Positions 37,638 to 47,055 are shown, numbered from the stretch's first letter. The stretch: 64,000 bases of DNA from Fimbriimonadaceae bacterium (GCA_019694835.1 JAIBBE010000057.1:73891-137890); one strand, 5' to 3'. Numbers and translations: made by a program. The notes: generated by a model from the sequence alone, not told the origin.

Positions 37638-38095
37638 GTCGGTGGGTGGCGCCTCCATCCGTGGGAGGATGGAGGCATATCCAAAGACTCGATTCGACGC
37701 TACGCCAGTCCAATTGGACTGGCGTAATGTCTTTCCTCACCCTCTCACTCCGTGAGAGGGTCGATCTCCGCGACGAAGGAGCAGAGATCGGGGGGAGTCA
37801 TATTTAGGGCAAGCGAGGACCTGATCGGCACCGGACGGCCGCACCGGTCGGTGAGAGTTAGCCGCGTCACCTCTCCCCCGACCCCTCTCCTCCGCCACAA
37901 AAGCTTCCCTAAGCAACGTCTAGAGGGCGCAGGAGAGGGGAGCCGGAGAATCACTCCCCCAGTGTCACGCGCTCGTGCCTCGCGGTGAACGTCCCCCTCA
38001 ATGGGAATTGAGGGGGATTGAAGAATCCAAACTGTACTGCTCGTCAACACATGTTTTGCAGACTGCGTACTTCATAATGAAGAGGCTGCCGTGAA
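37638..38095. repeat. repeat-rich gap between rpsD and pdxS
   Basis: This 458-base gap has no gene. It contains, in order: an R3 hairpin (37651-37676), a perfect palindrome (37701-37726), a CCCTCTCACTCC/GTGAGAGGG hairpin near 37740-37760, one full R2 copy (37868-37942; CTCTCCCCCGACCCCTCTCC ... GGCGCAGGAGAGGGG), and a hairpin TCCCCCTCAAT...ATTGAGGGGGA (37992-38017) about 80 bases before pdxS. Confidence 0.75.
37701..37726 (+). terminator. perfect palindrome after rpsD
   Basis: TACGCCAGTCCAATTGGACT followed by GGCGTA is a perfect 26-base palindrome, 64 bases after the rpsD stop. The sequence after it (ATGTCTTTCC) has a weak T-rich tract. It is a reasonable terminator for rpsD. Confidence 0.5.
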
Positions 38096-39016
38096 ATGCA
38101 CGGCACGCATGGACCGACGATGAGCACGAACAACGGAAAAATGAACACCTGGCGCGAGAAAGTGGGCCTCGCTGAGATGCTGAAGGGCGGCGTCATCATG
38201 GATGTCACCGACGCCGACCAAGCCAAGATTGCTGAAGACGCCGGAGCGGTGGCGGTCATGGCCTTGGAGCGTGTTCCGGCTGATATTCGGCGCGATGGCG
38301 GCGTCGCGCGGATGAGCGATCCTGAGATGATCCTCGGCATCAAGGAAGTCGTGTCCATTCCCGTCATGGCAAAGTGTCGCATCGGTCACTTTGTCGAGGC
38401 CGAAATCTTGCAGGCTCTCGAGGTCGACTTCATCGACGAAAGCGAAGTCCTGACCCCCGCTGACGAAGAGAACCACGTCGACAAGCACCCGTTCACGGTG
38501 CCGTTCGTTTGCGGTGCCCGAAACCTTGGCGAGGCGCTGCGTCGATGCGGCGAAGGAGCCGCGATGATCCGCACAAAGGGCGAGGCTGGCACCGGCGATG
38601 TGGTCGAGGCCGTTCGTCACATGCGGACAATCATGGCCGAGATTCGCGCCGTCCAGAATGCCCGTGAAGATGAGCTTTATGTCATCGCCAAGGAACTCCA
38701 GGCACCGCTCGAGCTGGTTCGCGAAGTCAAGAAGCTCGGAAAGCTGCCCGTCCCCAATTTCTCCGCGGGCGGCATCGCGACTCCTGCCGACGCGGCCCTC
38801 ATGATGAAACTCGGGGCAGAGACCGTTTTCGTGGGCTCCGGCATCTTCAAATCCGGCGACCCGGCTCGGCGGGCACGTGCCATCGTGGAATCCGTCCTGT
38901 TCTACACCGAGCCTAAGAAACTCGCTGAGATCAGTCGGAACCTCGGAGAACCGATGGTCGGCATCAACGTGTCATCGTTGCGAGAGGAAGAACTGATGGC
39001 TCCTCGCGGCTGGTAG
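38096..39016 (+). CDS. pdxS: pyridoxal 5'-phosphate synthase lyase subunit PdxS
   Basis: A 306-residue TIM-barrel enzyme. Motifs: [57 protein letters not shown] (the Lys that forms a Schiff base with ribose 5-phosphate), EAGTGDV, and [17 protein letters not shown]. It makes PLP from ribose 5-phosphate, glyceraldehyde 3-phosphate and ammonia. The ammonia comes from PdxT, whose gene normally follows; it is absent here, and the next gene is a deacetylase-like protein. The ATG at 38096 has AGAGG upstream; an internal ATG at 38120 is an alternative. It should act as a hexamer or dodecamer in the cytoplasm. Confidence 0.97.
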   Translation: MHGTHGPTMSTNNGKMNTWREKVGLAEMLKGGVIMDVTDADQAKIAEDAGAVAVMALERVPADIRRDGGVARMSDPEMILGIKEVVSIPVMAKCRIGHFVEAEILQALEVDFIDESEVLTPADEENHVDKHPFTVPFVCGARNLGEALRRCGEGAAMIRTKGEAGTGDVVEAVRHMRTIMAEIRAVQNAREDELYVIAKELQAPLELVREVKKLGKLPVPNFSAGGIATPADAALMMKLGAETVFVGSGIFKSGDPARRARAIVESVLFYTEPKKLAEISRNLGEPMVGINVSSLREEELMAPRGW

Positions 39017-39035
39017 CGCGTTGTAGAATGACGGC

Positions 39036-39749
39036 ATGAGCGCCCCTAGACTCGTGTCCCTCACGTTCGACGGCACTTCGCTCGGTCACCTGGAAGTCGC
39101 CGCACCCCTGCTCGAGCAGCACGGCATGCGAGGCACGTTCTATGCAGATCCGGCCACGTTGCTGACGCATGTCGAGGGTTGGCGGGCTGTCGCTGGGCGA
39201 GGCCACGAGATCGGCAACGGATGCCTCGTCGGAGCCGCACAGCCTGATGGCAGCCTTCCCCAGTGGCCCCTTCAGACCGTCGCCGATGAGATCGATATCT
39301 CGGACGCTCTTTTGTCCGACCTCTTCCCGACCGTTGAGCATCGCTCGTTCGGCTACCCCTGGGGTAACCCGGTCTGCGGGACTGGAGAGGACTATCGATT
39401 CGCGGTGAAAGCACACTACGCAGTCGCGCGAAGCGGAACGGAGGGCCGAAATCTCCCAGTCAAGACCGATCCCCTCTACATTCGCACGATCTTGGCTGAG
39501 GGGCACTCCGGGGAAGATCTGATCCGCCTTGCCAAACCTGCAATCGAAGGCAAAGAGTGGGTTGTCTTCGCCTTTCGAGGGATCGGAGAAGGCGAGGCTG
39601 CCGTCGACCTTTCAGCCTTTCAGATGCTGCTGGACGAACTTGGCGGAGCGGAGGTCCTGCCGTTGATCGAAGCGGTCGACCGCTGGCAAGATGCCTGGCG
39701 CGACTCCGTCACACCGAATCCAGCCGCCTTGAGGCGTGCTCCACGTTGA
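39036..39749 (+). CDS. polysaccharide deacetylase-like (NodB) protein, catalytic motifs incomplete
   Basis: A 237-residue cytoplasmic protein without a signal peptide. It has the NodB layout: VSLTFDGTSLGHLEVAAPLL, GMRGTFYADP, GRGHEIGNG, RSFGYPWGN. Active members have TFDDG for the two Asp residues and GHEIGNHT/S-H for the metal-binding His pair. Here they read TFDG and GHEIGNGC, so one Asp and at least one His ligand are missing. It is probably a non-catalytic relative or has another substrate. It follows pdxS by 19 bases, so both may be in one transcript. The family fold is fairly sure; the function is not. Confidence 0.7.
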   Translation: MSAPRLVSLTFDGTSLGHLEVAAPLLEQHGMRGTFYADPATLLTHVEGWRAVAGRGHEIGNGCLVGAAQPDGSLPQWPLQTVADEIDISDALLSDLFPTVEHRSFGYPWGNPVCGTGEDYRFAVKAHYAVARSGTEGRNLPVKTDPLYIRTILAEGHSGEDLIRLAKPAIEGKEWVVFAFRGIGEGEAAVDLSAFQMLLDELGGAEVLPLIEAVDRWQDAWRDSVTPNPAALRRAPR

Positions 39750-39761
39750 GCGAGCCCGGAT

Positions 39762-41909
39762 CTACCTCAATTTGGCGCCAATTGCCTCCAAGGCACTGAC
39801 GGCACGATCGCGGACGGAGTTGGCTTCCTCGTCGGTGAGGTTCTCACCCATCTTGCGAAGCTGCATGGCGATGGCGAGGCTGTGGTGGCCTTCGGGGATA
39901 CCCTGGCCCTCGTAGACGTCGAACAGCCAGTGCTTCTCCAGCACCTCGCCGGCGGCCTCGACGAGGGCGGTTTCAATCTCGCGATAGGGTGTCTTCTTCT
40001 CGATCAAGATCGCGATGTCGCGACGGACGGCCGGGTTGCGGCTGATTTCGCGAAGCTGCATCGAATCGTCGCGCTCGGTAAAGAGTACGAGGAGGTCGAG
40101 TTCGGCGAGCATCGTGAGTTCCGGAAGGTCGAGGGCTTCGGCGAGGTCAGGGTGGATTTGGCCGAAGATGCCGATGTGGAGGTTGCCTCGGTCGGCAAGC
40201 ACGCTGGCTTGGCGCGTCGGATGAAAGCGCGGATCGAGGATCAGCGGGCGGTCGAAGTGGAAGTGGACCTTGCAGGTCGTTCCGAGTTCCTCAAGCACGC
40301 CCTTGAGACTGTAGAAATCGCTGTCCGACACCGGCGGCGTCAGCCAGTGCGGCGGGTAGAGCGCCCCCGTGCTCAGAATGGCAAGCTCGGGGCTCTCGTC
40401 CAGTTGGTAGTCGCCCTTGACGAACACCTTGCCGATCTCAAACAGGTGCAGATCCTTGCCGCCGTTGCGCCGGGCGGCTTCGACGAGGCCGGGCAGCAGG
40501 GAGTTGCGGAGGTAGCGCATCTCGGGCGAGTGCGGGTTGCGGACCTCGACGAGGCGGTTGTCTTTGAAGTCGAGCGGATGGGCGTCGCGCAGCGTGTGGC
40601 TGATGATCTGATGAAAATCACTTCTGAGCATGCTCTCTCGCATGTCGTCGATGAACGCCTGGAGCCCGAACACTCCGCCCTGGGTCAGGGTCGCGACCGG
40701 TGCCGTTTCGGGAATGCGTTCATAGCCGTGCACGCGTCCGATTTCTTCAACAACGTCGTCCTCGCGCAGGATGTCGGGCCGCCAAGTCGGGGGCTGGGCG
40801 ACGAAGTCGCCGTGCTTGCTCGGGGCGACCACGCTGACGATCGCGTTGCTGATGGCCGAGATTGGGTCTTTGTCGGTGATGCTGAAGCCGAGCTTGCGCA
40901 GGTAGTCCTTCGCCTGGTCGTCGGTCACGTCCATGCCAAGCAAGCGCACGACGCGGGACATGCGCACATGGACCGGCTTGAGGCTGAACGGCTGCGGGTA
41001 GACGTCGATCAGGCCGGGAACGATGCCTGCCCCGGAGCCCCCTCCCCAACCCTCCCCCACGGGAGTGGGAGAGGGGGTAACAATCTGCAAATACAACTCG
41101 GCAAAGCGATTGAGGGCCGAGACCACCCCGTCCGGGTCCACCCAGCGCTCGAATCGGTAGCTGGCCTCGGTGCTCAGTCCAAGTTGCTTCCGCGTCTTGC
41201 GGACCGATGTGTTCGCGAAGTGGGCGGACTCGAGAAGCATGTTACGGGTCTCGGGTCCGACCTCGGTGTCGAGGCCACCCATCACTCCCGCCACCGCGAC
41301 CGGTCGTTCCGCATCGCAGATCATCATCTGACCGGGCTGGAGTTCGTGTTCCTCGCCGTTAAGGGTCGTCAGCTTCTCGCCGGGGCGGGCCTCGCGCACG
41401 ACAATCGTGGCGTTCTTGAGCTTGTCGAGGTCGAAGGCGTGAAGAGGCTGACCCTGCTCCAAGAGGATGTAATTCGTCAGGTCAACGAGCAGCGAGATCG
41501 GTCGCATTCCCGCTTGCGTCAAGCGGTCCTGCAGCCACTGCGGCGAGGTTCCGTTCTGGACATTCTGGAAGACGCGGCACGCATAGCGGGTGCAAGCGGG
41601 CGTCTCGACATAGACCTGAACCCCGACGGGGCGAACGGCTTGGTCTTCCCAAGGGAAGCGGGCGACGCCGCGCAGGTAGAGATCGGTCGGCTTGGCGTTC
41701 GGGTCCTTGGCGAGGATTTCGCGAGCGAGGCCCATCGCCGAGAGGCCGTCGCCACGGTTGGCCATGACCTTCACATCGAGGACGGCTTCGCCCCCGACTT
41801 CGCCGAGCTCCTCAAGCTCGAACCCAGCCATCGTGAGAAGGTCGCCCAACTGCTCGGCGGTCAGCGAGGTCTGGACGAGGTCGCGCAGCATCGAAACGGG
41901 AATCTTCAT
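39762..41909 (-). CDS. pheT: phenylalanine-tRNA ligase beta subunit, short form
   Basis: A 715-residue subunit. B1 starts MKIPVSMLRDLVQTSLTAEQ. The sequence passes directly from AGFELEELGEVGGEAVLDVK to VMANRGDGLSAMGLAREILA. So the OB-fold (EMAP-like) B2 domain, some 110 residues in E. coli, is absent. B3/B4: HAFDLDKLKNATIVVREA, GVMGGLDTEVGPETRNMLLE. The catalytic-like core ends with AILIEKKTPYREIETALVEA and the anticodon-type tail SLAIAMQLRKMG. One extra segment near residues ~275-295 (PSPTPVGEGWGGGSGAG) comes from repeat DNA. The alpha subunit gene (pheS) is not in the window. Together they charge tRNA-Phe. Confidence 0.95.
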   Translation of the reverse strand: MKIPVSMLRDLVQTSLTAEQLGDLLTMAGFELEELGEVGGEAVLDVKVMANRGDGLSAMGLAREILAKDPNAKPTDLYLRGVARFPWEDQAVRPVGVQVYVETPACTRYACRVFQNVQNGTSPQWLQDRLTQAGMRPISLLVDLTNYILLEQGQPLHAFDLDKLKNATIVVREARPGEKLTTLNGEEHELQPGQMMICDAERPVAVAGVMGGLDTEVGPETRNMLLESAHFANTSVRKTRKQLGLSTEASYRFERWVDPDGVVSALNRFAELYLQIVTPSPTPVGEGWGGGSGAGIVPGLIDVYPQPFSLKPVHVRMSRVVRLLGMDVTDDQAKDYLRKLGFSITDKDPISAISNAIVSVVAPSKHGDFVAQPPTWRPDILREDDVVEEIGRVHGYERIPETAPVATLTQGGVFGLQAFIDDMRESMLRSDFHQIISHTLRDAHPLDFKDNRLVEVRNPHSPEMRYLRNSLLPGLVEAARRNGGKDLHLFEIGKVFVKGDYQLDESPELAILSTGALYPPHWLTPPVSDSDFYSLKGVLEELGTTCKVHFHFDRPLILDPRFHPTRQASVLADRGNLHIGIFGQIHPDLAEALDLPELTMLAELDLLVLFTERDDSMQLREISRNPAVRRDIAILIEKKTPYREIETALVEAAGEVLEKHWLFDVYEGQGIPEGHHSLAIAMQLRKMGENLTDEEANSVRDRAVSALEAIGAKLR

Positions 41910-42283
41910 AACGGCAAAGGCATGTTACCGCGTCTCGTCAGCCGTACCGCTGGCAACCTCCCGGCGTCCGGACATTTGCGAGAGTCGCTTCTTCAACCTC
42001 TCCCCCAACCCCTCTCCTCCGCCGCGAAATCTGCCGGCCTCAGGAGGCTTGCGAGAGTCGCCGCTTCGAACCTCTCCCCCAACCCCTCTCCTCCGCCGCG
42101 AAACCTTTTGACCCCGGGAAGGCAGGCGGGCGCAGGAGAGGGGAGCTCGTACCGCTGGCAACCTGCCGGCCTCAGGAGGCTTGCGAGAGTCGCCGCTTCG
42201 AACCTCTCCCCCAACCCCTCTCCTCCGCCGCGAAACTCTTCGACCCCGGAAGGCAAGCGGGCGCAGGAGAGGGGAGTCCCGAC
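41910..42283. repeat. gap of R2 and R4 repeats between pheT and cinA
   Basis: This 374-base gap is made of repeats only. R2 units (AACCTCTCCCCCAACCCCTC then TCCTCCGCC) start near 41995, 42070 and 42201; the last two are complete and end with GGCGCAGGAGAGGGGA. Reverse R4 units (GTACCGCTGGCAACCT) lie near 41943 and 42148. A unit of about 85 bases from 42045 to 42127 is repeated with few changes at 42175-42250, an almost exact local duplication. Confidence 0.85.
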
Positions 42284-43519
42284 TCACCCCCCGCACATCT
42301 CGCGAAGGCAATCGAGAGCGGCCTGCGTGCTGCGCGTGCGAATCGACTGGCGGAGGCCACGGAACCGGCGCTCAATGATCCGCACCTCTTGCGGTCCGGC
42401 CACGCCGATGTACACCAGCCCCACCGGCTTTTCGTCGGTGCCGCCGCCCGGTCCAGCGATGCCGGTGATCGAGATCGCGTAATCCGAACCGAACCGTTCT
42501 TTCGCGCCTCGCGCCATCTCCCCAGCGGTCTCGGGTGAGACGGCTCCGTGTCGCTCCAGGGTGTCGGACTCCACGCCGAGCAGCAGTACTTTCATCTCGT
42601 TGGTATAGGTAATCGCTCCACCCATAAAGACATCCGATGAGCCAGCCACCGAAGTCAGCCGCCCACCAAGCAGGCCCCCGGTACACGACTCAGCTACGGC
42701 CAGGGTTGCCCCCTCAGTGCGAAGCAACGACAGAACCGCCTCTTCGAGCGTCGTCTCGTCTGCGCCGTAGATCACCCGACCCAGTCGGGACCTGATTTCT
42801 TTAAGGACGGGTTCGATAAGGGTGTTGGCTCGATCGATGTTCTCTGCTCGGGCTGTTACTCGGATGTGAACCTCGGCCGTCTTGGCATAGGGTGCCACCG
42901 TTGGCGAATCCGCATCCATGAGATCGCGAAGTCGGTCCTCGACAATGCTCTCCCCCATGCCCGAAATTCGCAAAGTGCGCGAATGGATGACCCCTCCCCC
43001 GCCGAGGTCAAGCAAGGCTTCGCGCACGGGCCCCTGAAGCATCGGCACAAACTCGGCCGGCGGCCCTGGCATGGCAATGACGGTCTTTCCGTTTTTTCGA
43101 CAGAAGAGTCCGGGCGCGGTTCCGTTCGGGTTGTCGATGGGCGACCCCGACGGAGGGCGCATGGCCTGGCGGATTTGCGACTCGACCCACGGCAGGTTGC
43201 GTTGGGCGAATAGCCGCCGCAGGCGTTCGGCCACCCCTTCATCGACAACCATGGCTTCGCCCAGGGCTGCGGCAATTCCGTCTCGGGTCAAGTCGTCTTG
43301 CGTCGGACCGAGCCCGCCAATGGTGATGACGACATCGGCTCGGTCGAGGGCTGTTTTCAGAGCTTCAGTGAGTCGTCCGAGGTTGTCACCAACGGTCTGA
43401 CGATTGCGGCACCCTATGCCAATCTCGGCGAGCAGCAGTGCCAGTGCGTTGGCGTTGGTGTCGACCGTTTGACCGAGAAGCAGTTCGGTACCGACAGAGA
43501 CGATCTCAGCGTTGACCAC
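42284..43519 (-). CDS. cinA: CinA-type nicotinamide-nucleotide amidase
   Basis: A 411-residue protein with both CinA domains. The N-terminal MoCF-like domain has VSVGTELLLGQTVDTNANAL and ITIGGLGPTQDDLTRDGIAA; in the family it acts as ADP-ribose/FAD-type pyrophosphatase. The C-terminal amidase domain has LAVAESCTGGLLGGRLTSV, with the Ser of ESCTGG as nucleophile, and ISITGIAGPGGGTDEKPVG. The enzyme recycles NMN to nicotinate mononucleotide. The start is a GTG at 43519. The histidine kinase gene on the same strand lies 21 bases upstream, so co-transcription is possible but no ribosome coupling is evident. Confidence 0.95.
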   Translation of the reverse strand: MVNAEIVSVGTELLLGQTVDTNANALALLLAEIGIGCRNRQTVGDNLGRLTEALKTALDRADVVITIGGLGPTQDDLTRDGIAAALGEAMVVDEGVAERLRRLFAQRNLPWVESQIRQAMRPPSGSPIDNPNGTAPGLFCRKNGKTVIAMPGPPAEFVPMLQGPVREALLDLGGGGVIHSRTLRISGMGESIVEDRLRDLMDADSPTVAPYAKTAEVHIRVTARAENIDRANTLIEPVLKEIRSRLGRVIYGADETTLEEAVLSLLRTEGATLAVAESCTGGLLGGRLTSVAGSSDVFMGGAITYTNEMKVLLLGVESDTLERHGAVSPETAGEMARGAKERFGSDYAISITGIAGPGGGTDEKPVGLVYIGVAGPQEVRIIERRFRGLRQSIRTRSTQAALDCLREMCGG

Positions 43520-43540
43520 GGTCTATTCTTGCAGAACGGT

Positions 43541-45862
43541 CTAGGAAACCTGGGGGACAGCGTCAACGGTAGAGTCGTTGAACTCGAATCCGGGCAGCAC
43601 CATCCAGAAAGTCGCCCCCTGGTTCACGGCCCCGTCACCCCAAATCTGCCCGCCATGCCGGCTCACGATGCGGTGAACGAAGGCAAGCCCCACCCCGGTG
43701 CCTTCGAACTCCCTCGGATGGTGGAGCCGCTGGAAAACGCCGAACAGCTTGTCGGCGTGGCGCGGATCAAACCCCGCGCCATTGTCGCGAATGAAGACCG
43801 CCAGCCCGTGCTTTGTGATTTCCGTCCCGACCTCGACCTTCGGAGCAGGAGTGTTGCGCGTGAACTTGCAGGCGTTGGAGAGCAGGTTGACGAAGGCTTG
43901 TCGAAGCAGCGCGTAATCTCCACGACCGCTGGGAAGGGGCGCGATGGAGATGGCAACCTCCCGCTCCCGCCGCAAGGATGCAATCTGCTTGAGCGCTTCT
44001 TGAGCCGCGCGGTTGAGATCTACCGGCCCGCTCACACTGACCCGACGGTTAAGCCGAGAGAACAAGAGAATGTCATCGATCAACTTGCCCATGTGCTGGG
44101 CTCCCTGCCGAATCTGCACGAGGTACTCCAGAGCCTCGCCAGAGAGCAAGTCGCCGTAATCCTCCTCGAGCATCCGGCTATAGCCGTCGATCGTCCGAAG
44201 CGGTGTCCGGAGGTCGTGAGAGACCGAGAACGAGAAAGCCTCCAATTCGCGATTAACGGCTTCAAGGCTCGCAGTTCGTTCACGGACGCGTTGCTCCAGT
44301 TCTTCGTTGAGCTCTCGCAAGGCCTGCTCACTGTTTCGCAGCTCGGTCACGTCCTGAACCGTCCCCAAGAGTCGAGTACCTCCATCCCGGTCCTCGCGGC
44401 GTGCCAAGAGGTGCAACGTCCGTTCTTCGCCATTCGGACGACGAATCTTGTAGTCGGTGCTGAATGGCTCTCCCGTTCGAATGAGTTCCGTAATGCCGAC
44501 GTCGATTCGCTCGGCCTCACCTGGACTGGCGATGGAAGACCAGTGGCTTTGCACCTCTCCCACTGGCATGCGCGACAGGCCGTGAATTCGAAAGAGCTCA
44601 TCGGACCAGGAGCCCTGTTCTCGAACCAGGTTGCCTTCGGCATCCAAGTTCACTTCCCAACTTCCGACGTGCGCGATCTCCTGCGACGCGGCCAGGCTGG
44701 CTTGGCTTTTGCGAAGCGCTTCCTCGGCATCCTTGCGATCGGTGATGTCTCGAACGATAGTGAGCACGTGATCGACGCCGCAGCGCACCAATCGGGCCTC
44801 GAAATGGTGCCTTCGATCACTAATCCACCGGGTGTATTCGAGCGTTTGGCCGACACCGGTAGATAGCACGCGCTCGATCAGCGGCACGGCAGCGTCGCAG
44901 TACTCGCGCGGAAGCACCTCCCGCATGTCCTTGCCCATGAACTCTTCAGGAGGCAGCCTTAAGCTATCCGGATCTTGAGCGTGATAGTCCAGATACACGA
45001 AGTTCCGATCTTGGATGAACATCGCGTCGGGTATGGCTTCGACGAGGGCACGATTGCGCTCCTCGCTGGTACGAAGGCGCTCTTCGCTGGCCGAAAGTTC
45101 GAGCTCGGCCCGCTTGCGGTCGCTGATCTCGTGAAAAGTGACAATAACCCCGACGATTTGGCCGTCCGCATTTCGCAGCGGTCCCAATCTTCCCGAGGAC
45201 CAATACGCGCGATCCGCGTTGGGTGGTGCGTACTCGATATCTGGCGAATCCACGACCTCACCGTTGCGCGCACGCAGAATGAGATCGTAGATGCCCATTT
45301 CCTCCAGGAAGGGGAAGACCTCCAGCGGCTTTTTGCCTAGAATCTCCTCCTCCTTGACCCCGCTGATAATCTCCATGAGGGGATTCCAAGCAATATATCG
45401 AAGCTCGAGGTCCATGACCCCGATGGCTTCCATCGCCGAGTTGACGATTTGGCGGGACAGCTGTTCGGACTCGAGCAAGTCTAGGTCGACGAACTCCGGC
45501 GGCGATACTTCGCGCAGAAGCACTAAGAGCTCGGCGGCCTCCCCGTCTGAACGTCGCAGCGCTTCGCAGGTCGCTTCAACCCAGTGGTAACTTCCCGATA
45601 CGTGCATGAGCCGAAACGCAAATCGAAGCGGCGAATCGGCCTCCAATGCCGTAGCAATGAACTTCTGGCAGGATGCCAGATCGTCGTGATGGACGCAACT
45701 CAGGGGACCGAGGCCTAAATGCTCGGTGACGGTATGGCCCGTCAAACGCGTCACGGTTGGCGAAATGGAGAGAACTTTTCCTTCGAGGCTCAGGCGCATG
45801 AACACGACTTCAGCCGGTTCAGCGGCGAAGAGAGAAGTCTCAGTCCCTCGGGCTTCAGCCAT
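43541..45862 (-). CDS. multi-PAS sensor histidine kinase
   Basis: A 773-residue soluble kinase with no membrane helix. Four PAS-like domains are expected at about residues 15-130, 140-255, 265-385 and 390-510; the second has FHEISDRKRAE after it, the third DITDRKDAEEAL, and the fourth GTVQDVTELRNSEQ, typical PAS/PAC ends. A coiled coil (ELNEELEQRVRERTASLEAV) leads to the HisKA helix SFSVSHDLRTPLRTIDGYSR, whose His is phosphorylated. The ATPase domain has NLLSNACKFT, IRDNGAGFDP and FEGTGVGLAFVHRI. It presumably senses a cytoplasmic cue such as redox, light or a ligand. No response regulator gene is adjacent. Confidence 0.93.
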   Translation of the reverse strand: MAEARGTETSLFAAEPAEVVFMRLSLEGKVLSISPTVTRLTGHTVTEHLGLGPLSCVHHDDLASCQKFIATALEADSPLRFAFRLMHVSGSYHWVEATCEALRRSDGEAAELLVLLREVSPPEFVDLDLLESEQLSRQIVNSAMEAIGVMDLELRYIAWNPLMEIISGVKEEEILGKKPLEVFPFLEEMGIYDLILRARNGEVVDSPDIEYAPPNADRAYWSSGRLGPLRNADGQIVGVIVTFHEISDRKRAELELSASEERLRTSEERNRALVEAIPDAMFIQDRNFVYLDYHAQDPDSLRLPPEEFMGKDMREVLPREYCDAAVPLIERVLSTGVGQTLEYTRWISDRRHHFEARLVRCGVDHVLTIVRDITDRKDAEEALRKSQASLAASQEIAHVGSWEVNLDAEGNLVREQGSWSDELFRIHGLSRMPVGEVQSHWSSIASPGEAERIDVGITELIRTGEPFSTDYKIRRPNGEERTLHLLARREDRDGGTRLLGTVQDVTELRNSEQALRELNEELEQRVRERTASLEAVNRELEAFSFSVSHDLRTPLRTIDGYSRMLEEDYGDLLSGEALEYLVQIRQGAQHMGKLIDDILLFSRLNRRVSVSGPVDLNRAAQEALKQIASLRREREVAISIAPLPSGRGDYALLRQAFVNLLSNACKFTRNTPAPKVEVGTEITKHGLAVFIRDNGAGFDPRHADKLFGVFQRLHHPREFEGTGVGLAFVHRIVSRHGGQIWGDGAVNQGATFWMVLPGFEFNDSTVDAVPQVS

Positions 45863-45917
45863 TCGTAATTTCCATCATTAGTTTGACAGTTCGGCTTCGC
45901 GCTACACTCTCTTTCGA

Positions 45918-47045
45918 ATGAAGCGCGTTGCGGTTTTGGGTTCAACCGGAAGTATTGGGCGGCAAACCCTCGATATCATCCGGCAGCACCCCGATCTCCT
46001 CCAGGTTGTCGCGCTCGGAGCCCGTTCAAACGGCGAATTGCTGCGGCAACAGGCTCAGGAGTTTGGGGTCGCGCATCTCGCCCTCTTTGACAAAGTCTCT
46101 GCTGACGACTATGGGGTCCCGGCTGGCATTGGTGCATTCGAAGCCCTGGCCAGTCTGCCCGAGGTCGATGTCGTGGTCATGAGCGTTGCCGGCGTGATCG
46201 GCCTGCTCCCCACCCTTGCTGCAATTCGCGCTCGCAAGATGGTCGCGCTGGCAAGCAAAGAAGTCCTGGTCGCCGCAGGCGAGGTGGTGATGCCGCTGGT
46301 TCGAGAAGCAGAAGTCACGATGACGCCGATCGACAGCGAGCACAGCGCAGTGTTTCAGTGCGTCCAAGGCTTTCGCCGAGACCAAATCGAGCGAATCTTC
46401 CTGACCGCTTCGGGGGGGCCATTCCGGGGATGGACGAAGGATCAGTTGAAATCGGTTACGGTCGAACAGGCGCTCAATCACCCCACCTGGCGGATGGGCG
46501 GCAAAATCACCATCGACTCGGCCACTTTGATGAACAAAGGGCTTGAAGTCATTGAAGCCCGATGGCTTTTCGATGTGCCGCTCGAACATGTCGAGGTCGT
46601 CGTTCACCCCCAGAGCATCCTGCACTCCCTGGTCGAGTTCCGCGATGGCAGCGTGCTGGGCCAACTGGGGTGGCCGAACATGAGGCTCCCGATCCAATAT
46701 GCACTGCTCTACCCGGAGCGGGTGCCGAACGACCTGCCATCGTGGAGGCCCACGGATTCGCCACAATTAAGCTTTGAACCCGTCGATGAAGACACGTTCC
46801 GATGCCTTCGACTGGCCCGCGATGCCTCCAAAGCCGGAGGAACGATGCCAGCCGCGATGAATGCGGCCAACGAGGAGGCGGCCAATGCGTTTCTCCGTGG
46901 AGAAGTGAGCTTCCTCGGGATCGCGGAGACCGTTGAAAGAGTGATGGAGCGTCACGAAACGCACGCCTGCACCCTCGACGGCGTACTGGAAACCGATGCC
47001 TGGGCCCGGCGCATCGCAAATGAAGTCATGGGCGTAAATAGCTAA
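45918..47045 (+). CDS. dxr: 1-deoxy-D-xylulose 5-phosphate reductoisomerase
   Basis: A 375-residue enzyme of usual length. NADPH site: VLGSTGSIGRQTLDIIRQHP. Substrate and metal site: ALASKEVLVAAGEVV, PIDSEHSAVFQCV, the flexible loop HPTWRMGGKITIDSATLMNK, and QLGWPNMRLPIQYAL, with NAANEEAANAFL near the end. It converts DXP to MEP in the non-mevalonate isoprenoid route. The neighbour rseP follows after 10 bases on the same strand, a pairing common in bacteria. It is divergent from the histidine kinase gene. Confidence 0.97.
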   Translation: MKRVAVLGSTGSIGRQTLDIIRQHPDLLQVVALGARSNGELLRQQAQEFGVAHLALFDKVSADDYGVPAGIGAFEALASLPEVDVVVMSVAGVIGLLPTLAAIRARKMVALASKEVLVAAGEVVMPLVREAEVTMTPIDSEHSAVFQCVQGFRRDQIERIFLTASGGPFRGWTKDQLKSVTVEQALNHPTWRMGGKITIDSATLMNKGLEVIEARWLFDVPLEHVEVVVHPQSILHSLVEFRDGSVLGQLGWPNMRLPIQYALLYPERVPNDLPSWRPTDSPQLSFEPVDEDTFRCLRLARDASKAGGTMPAAMNAANEEAANAFLRGEVSFLGIAETVERVMERHETHACTLDGVLETDAWARRIANEVMGVNS

Positions 47046-47055
47046 GAACCATCGT

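Noticed and set aside
39882..42482. An 866-residue open frame on the plus strand opposite pheT
   Set aside because: It mirrors pheT and passes through repeat DNA; the peptide is rich in charged residues with no domain pattern.
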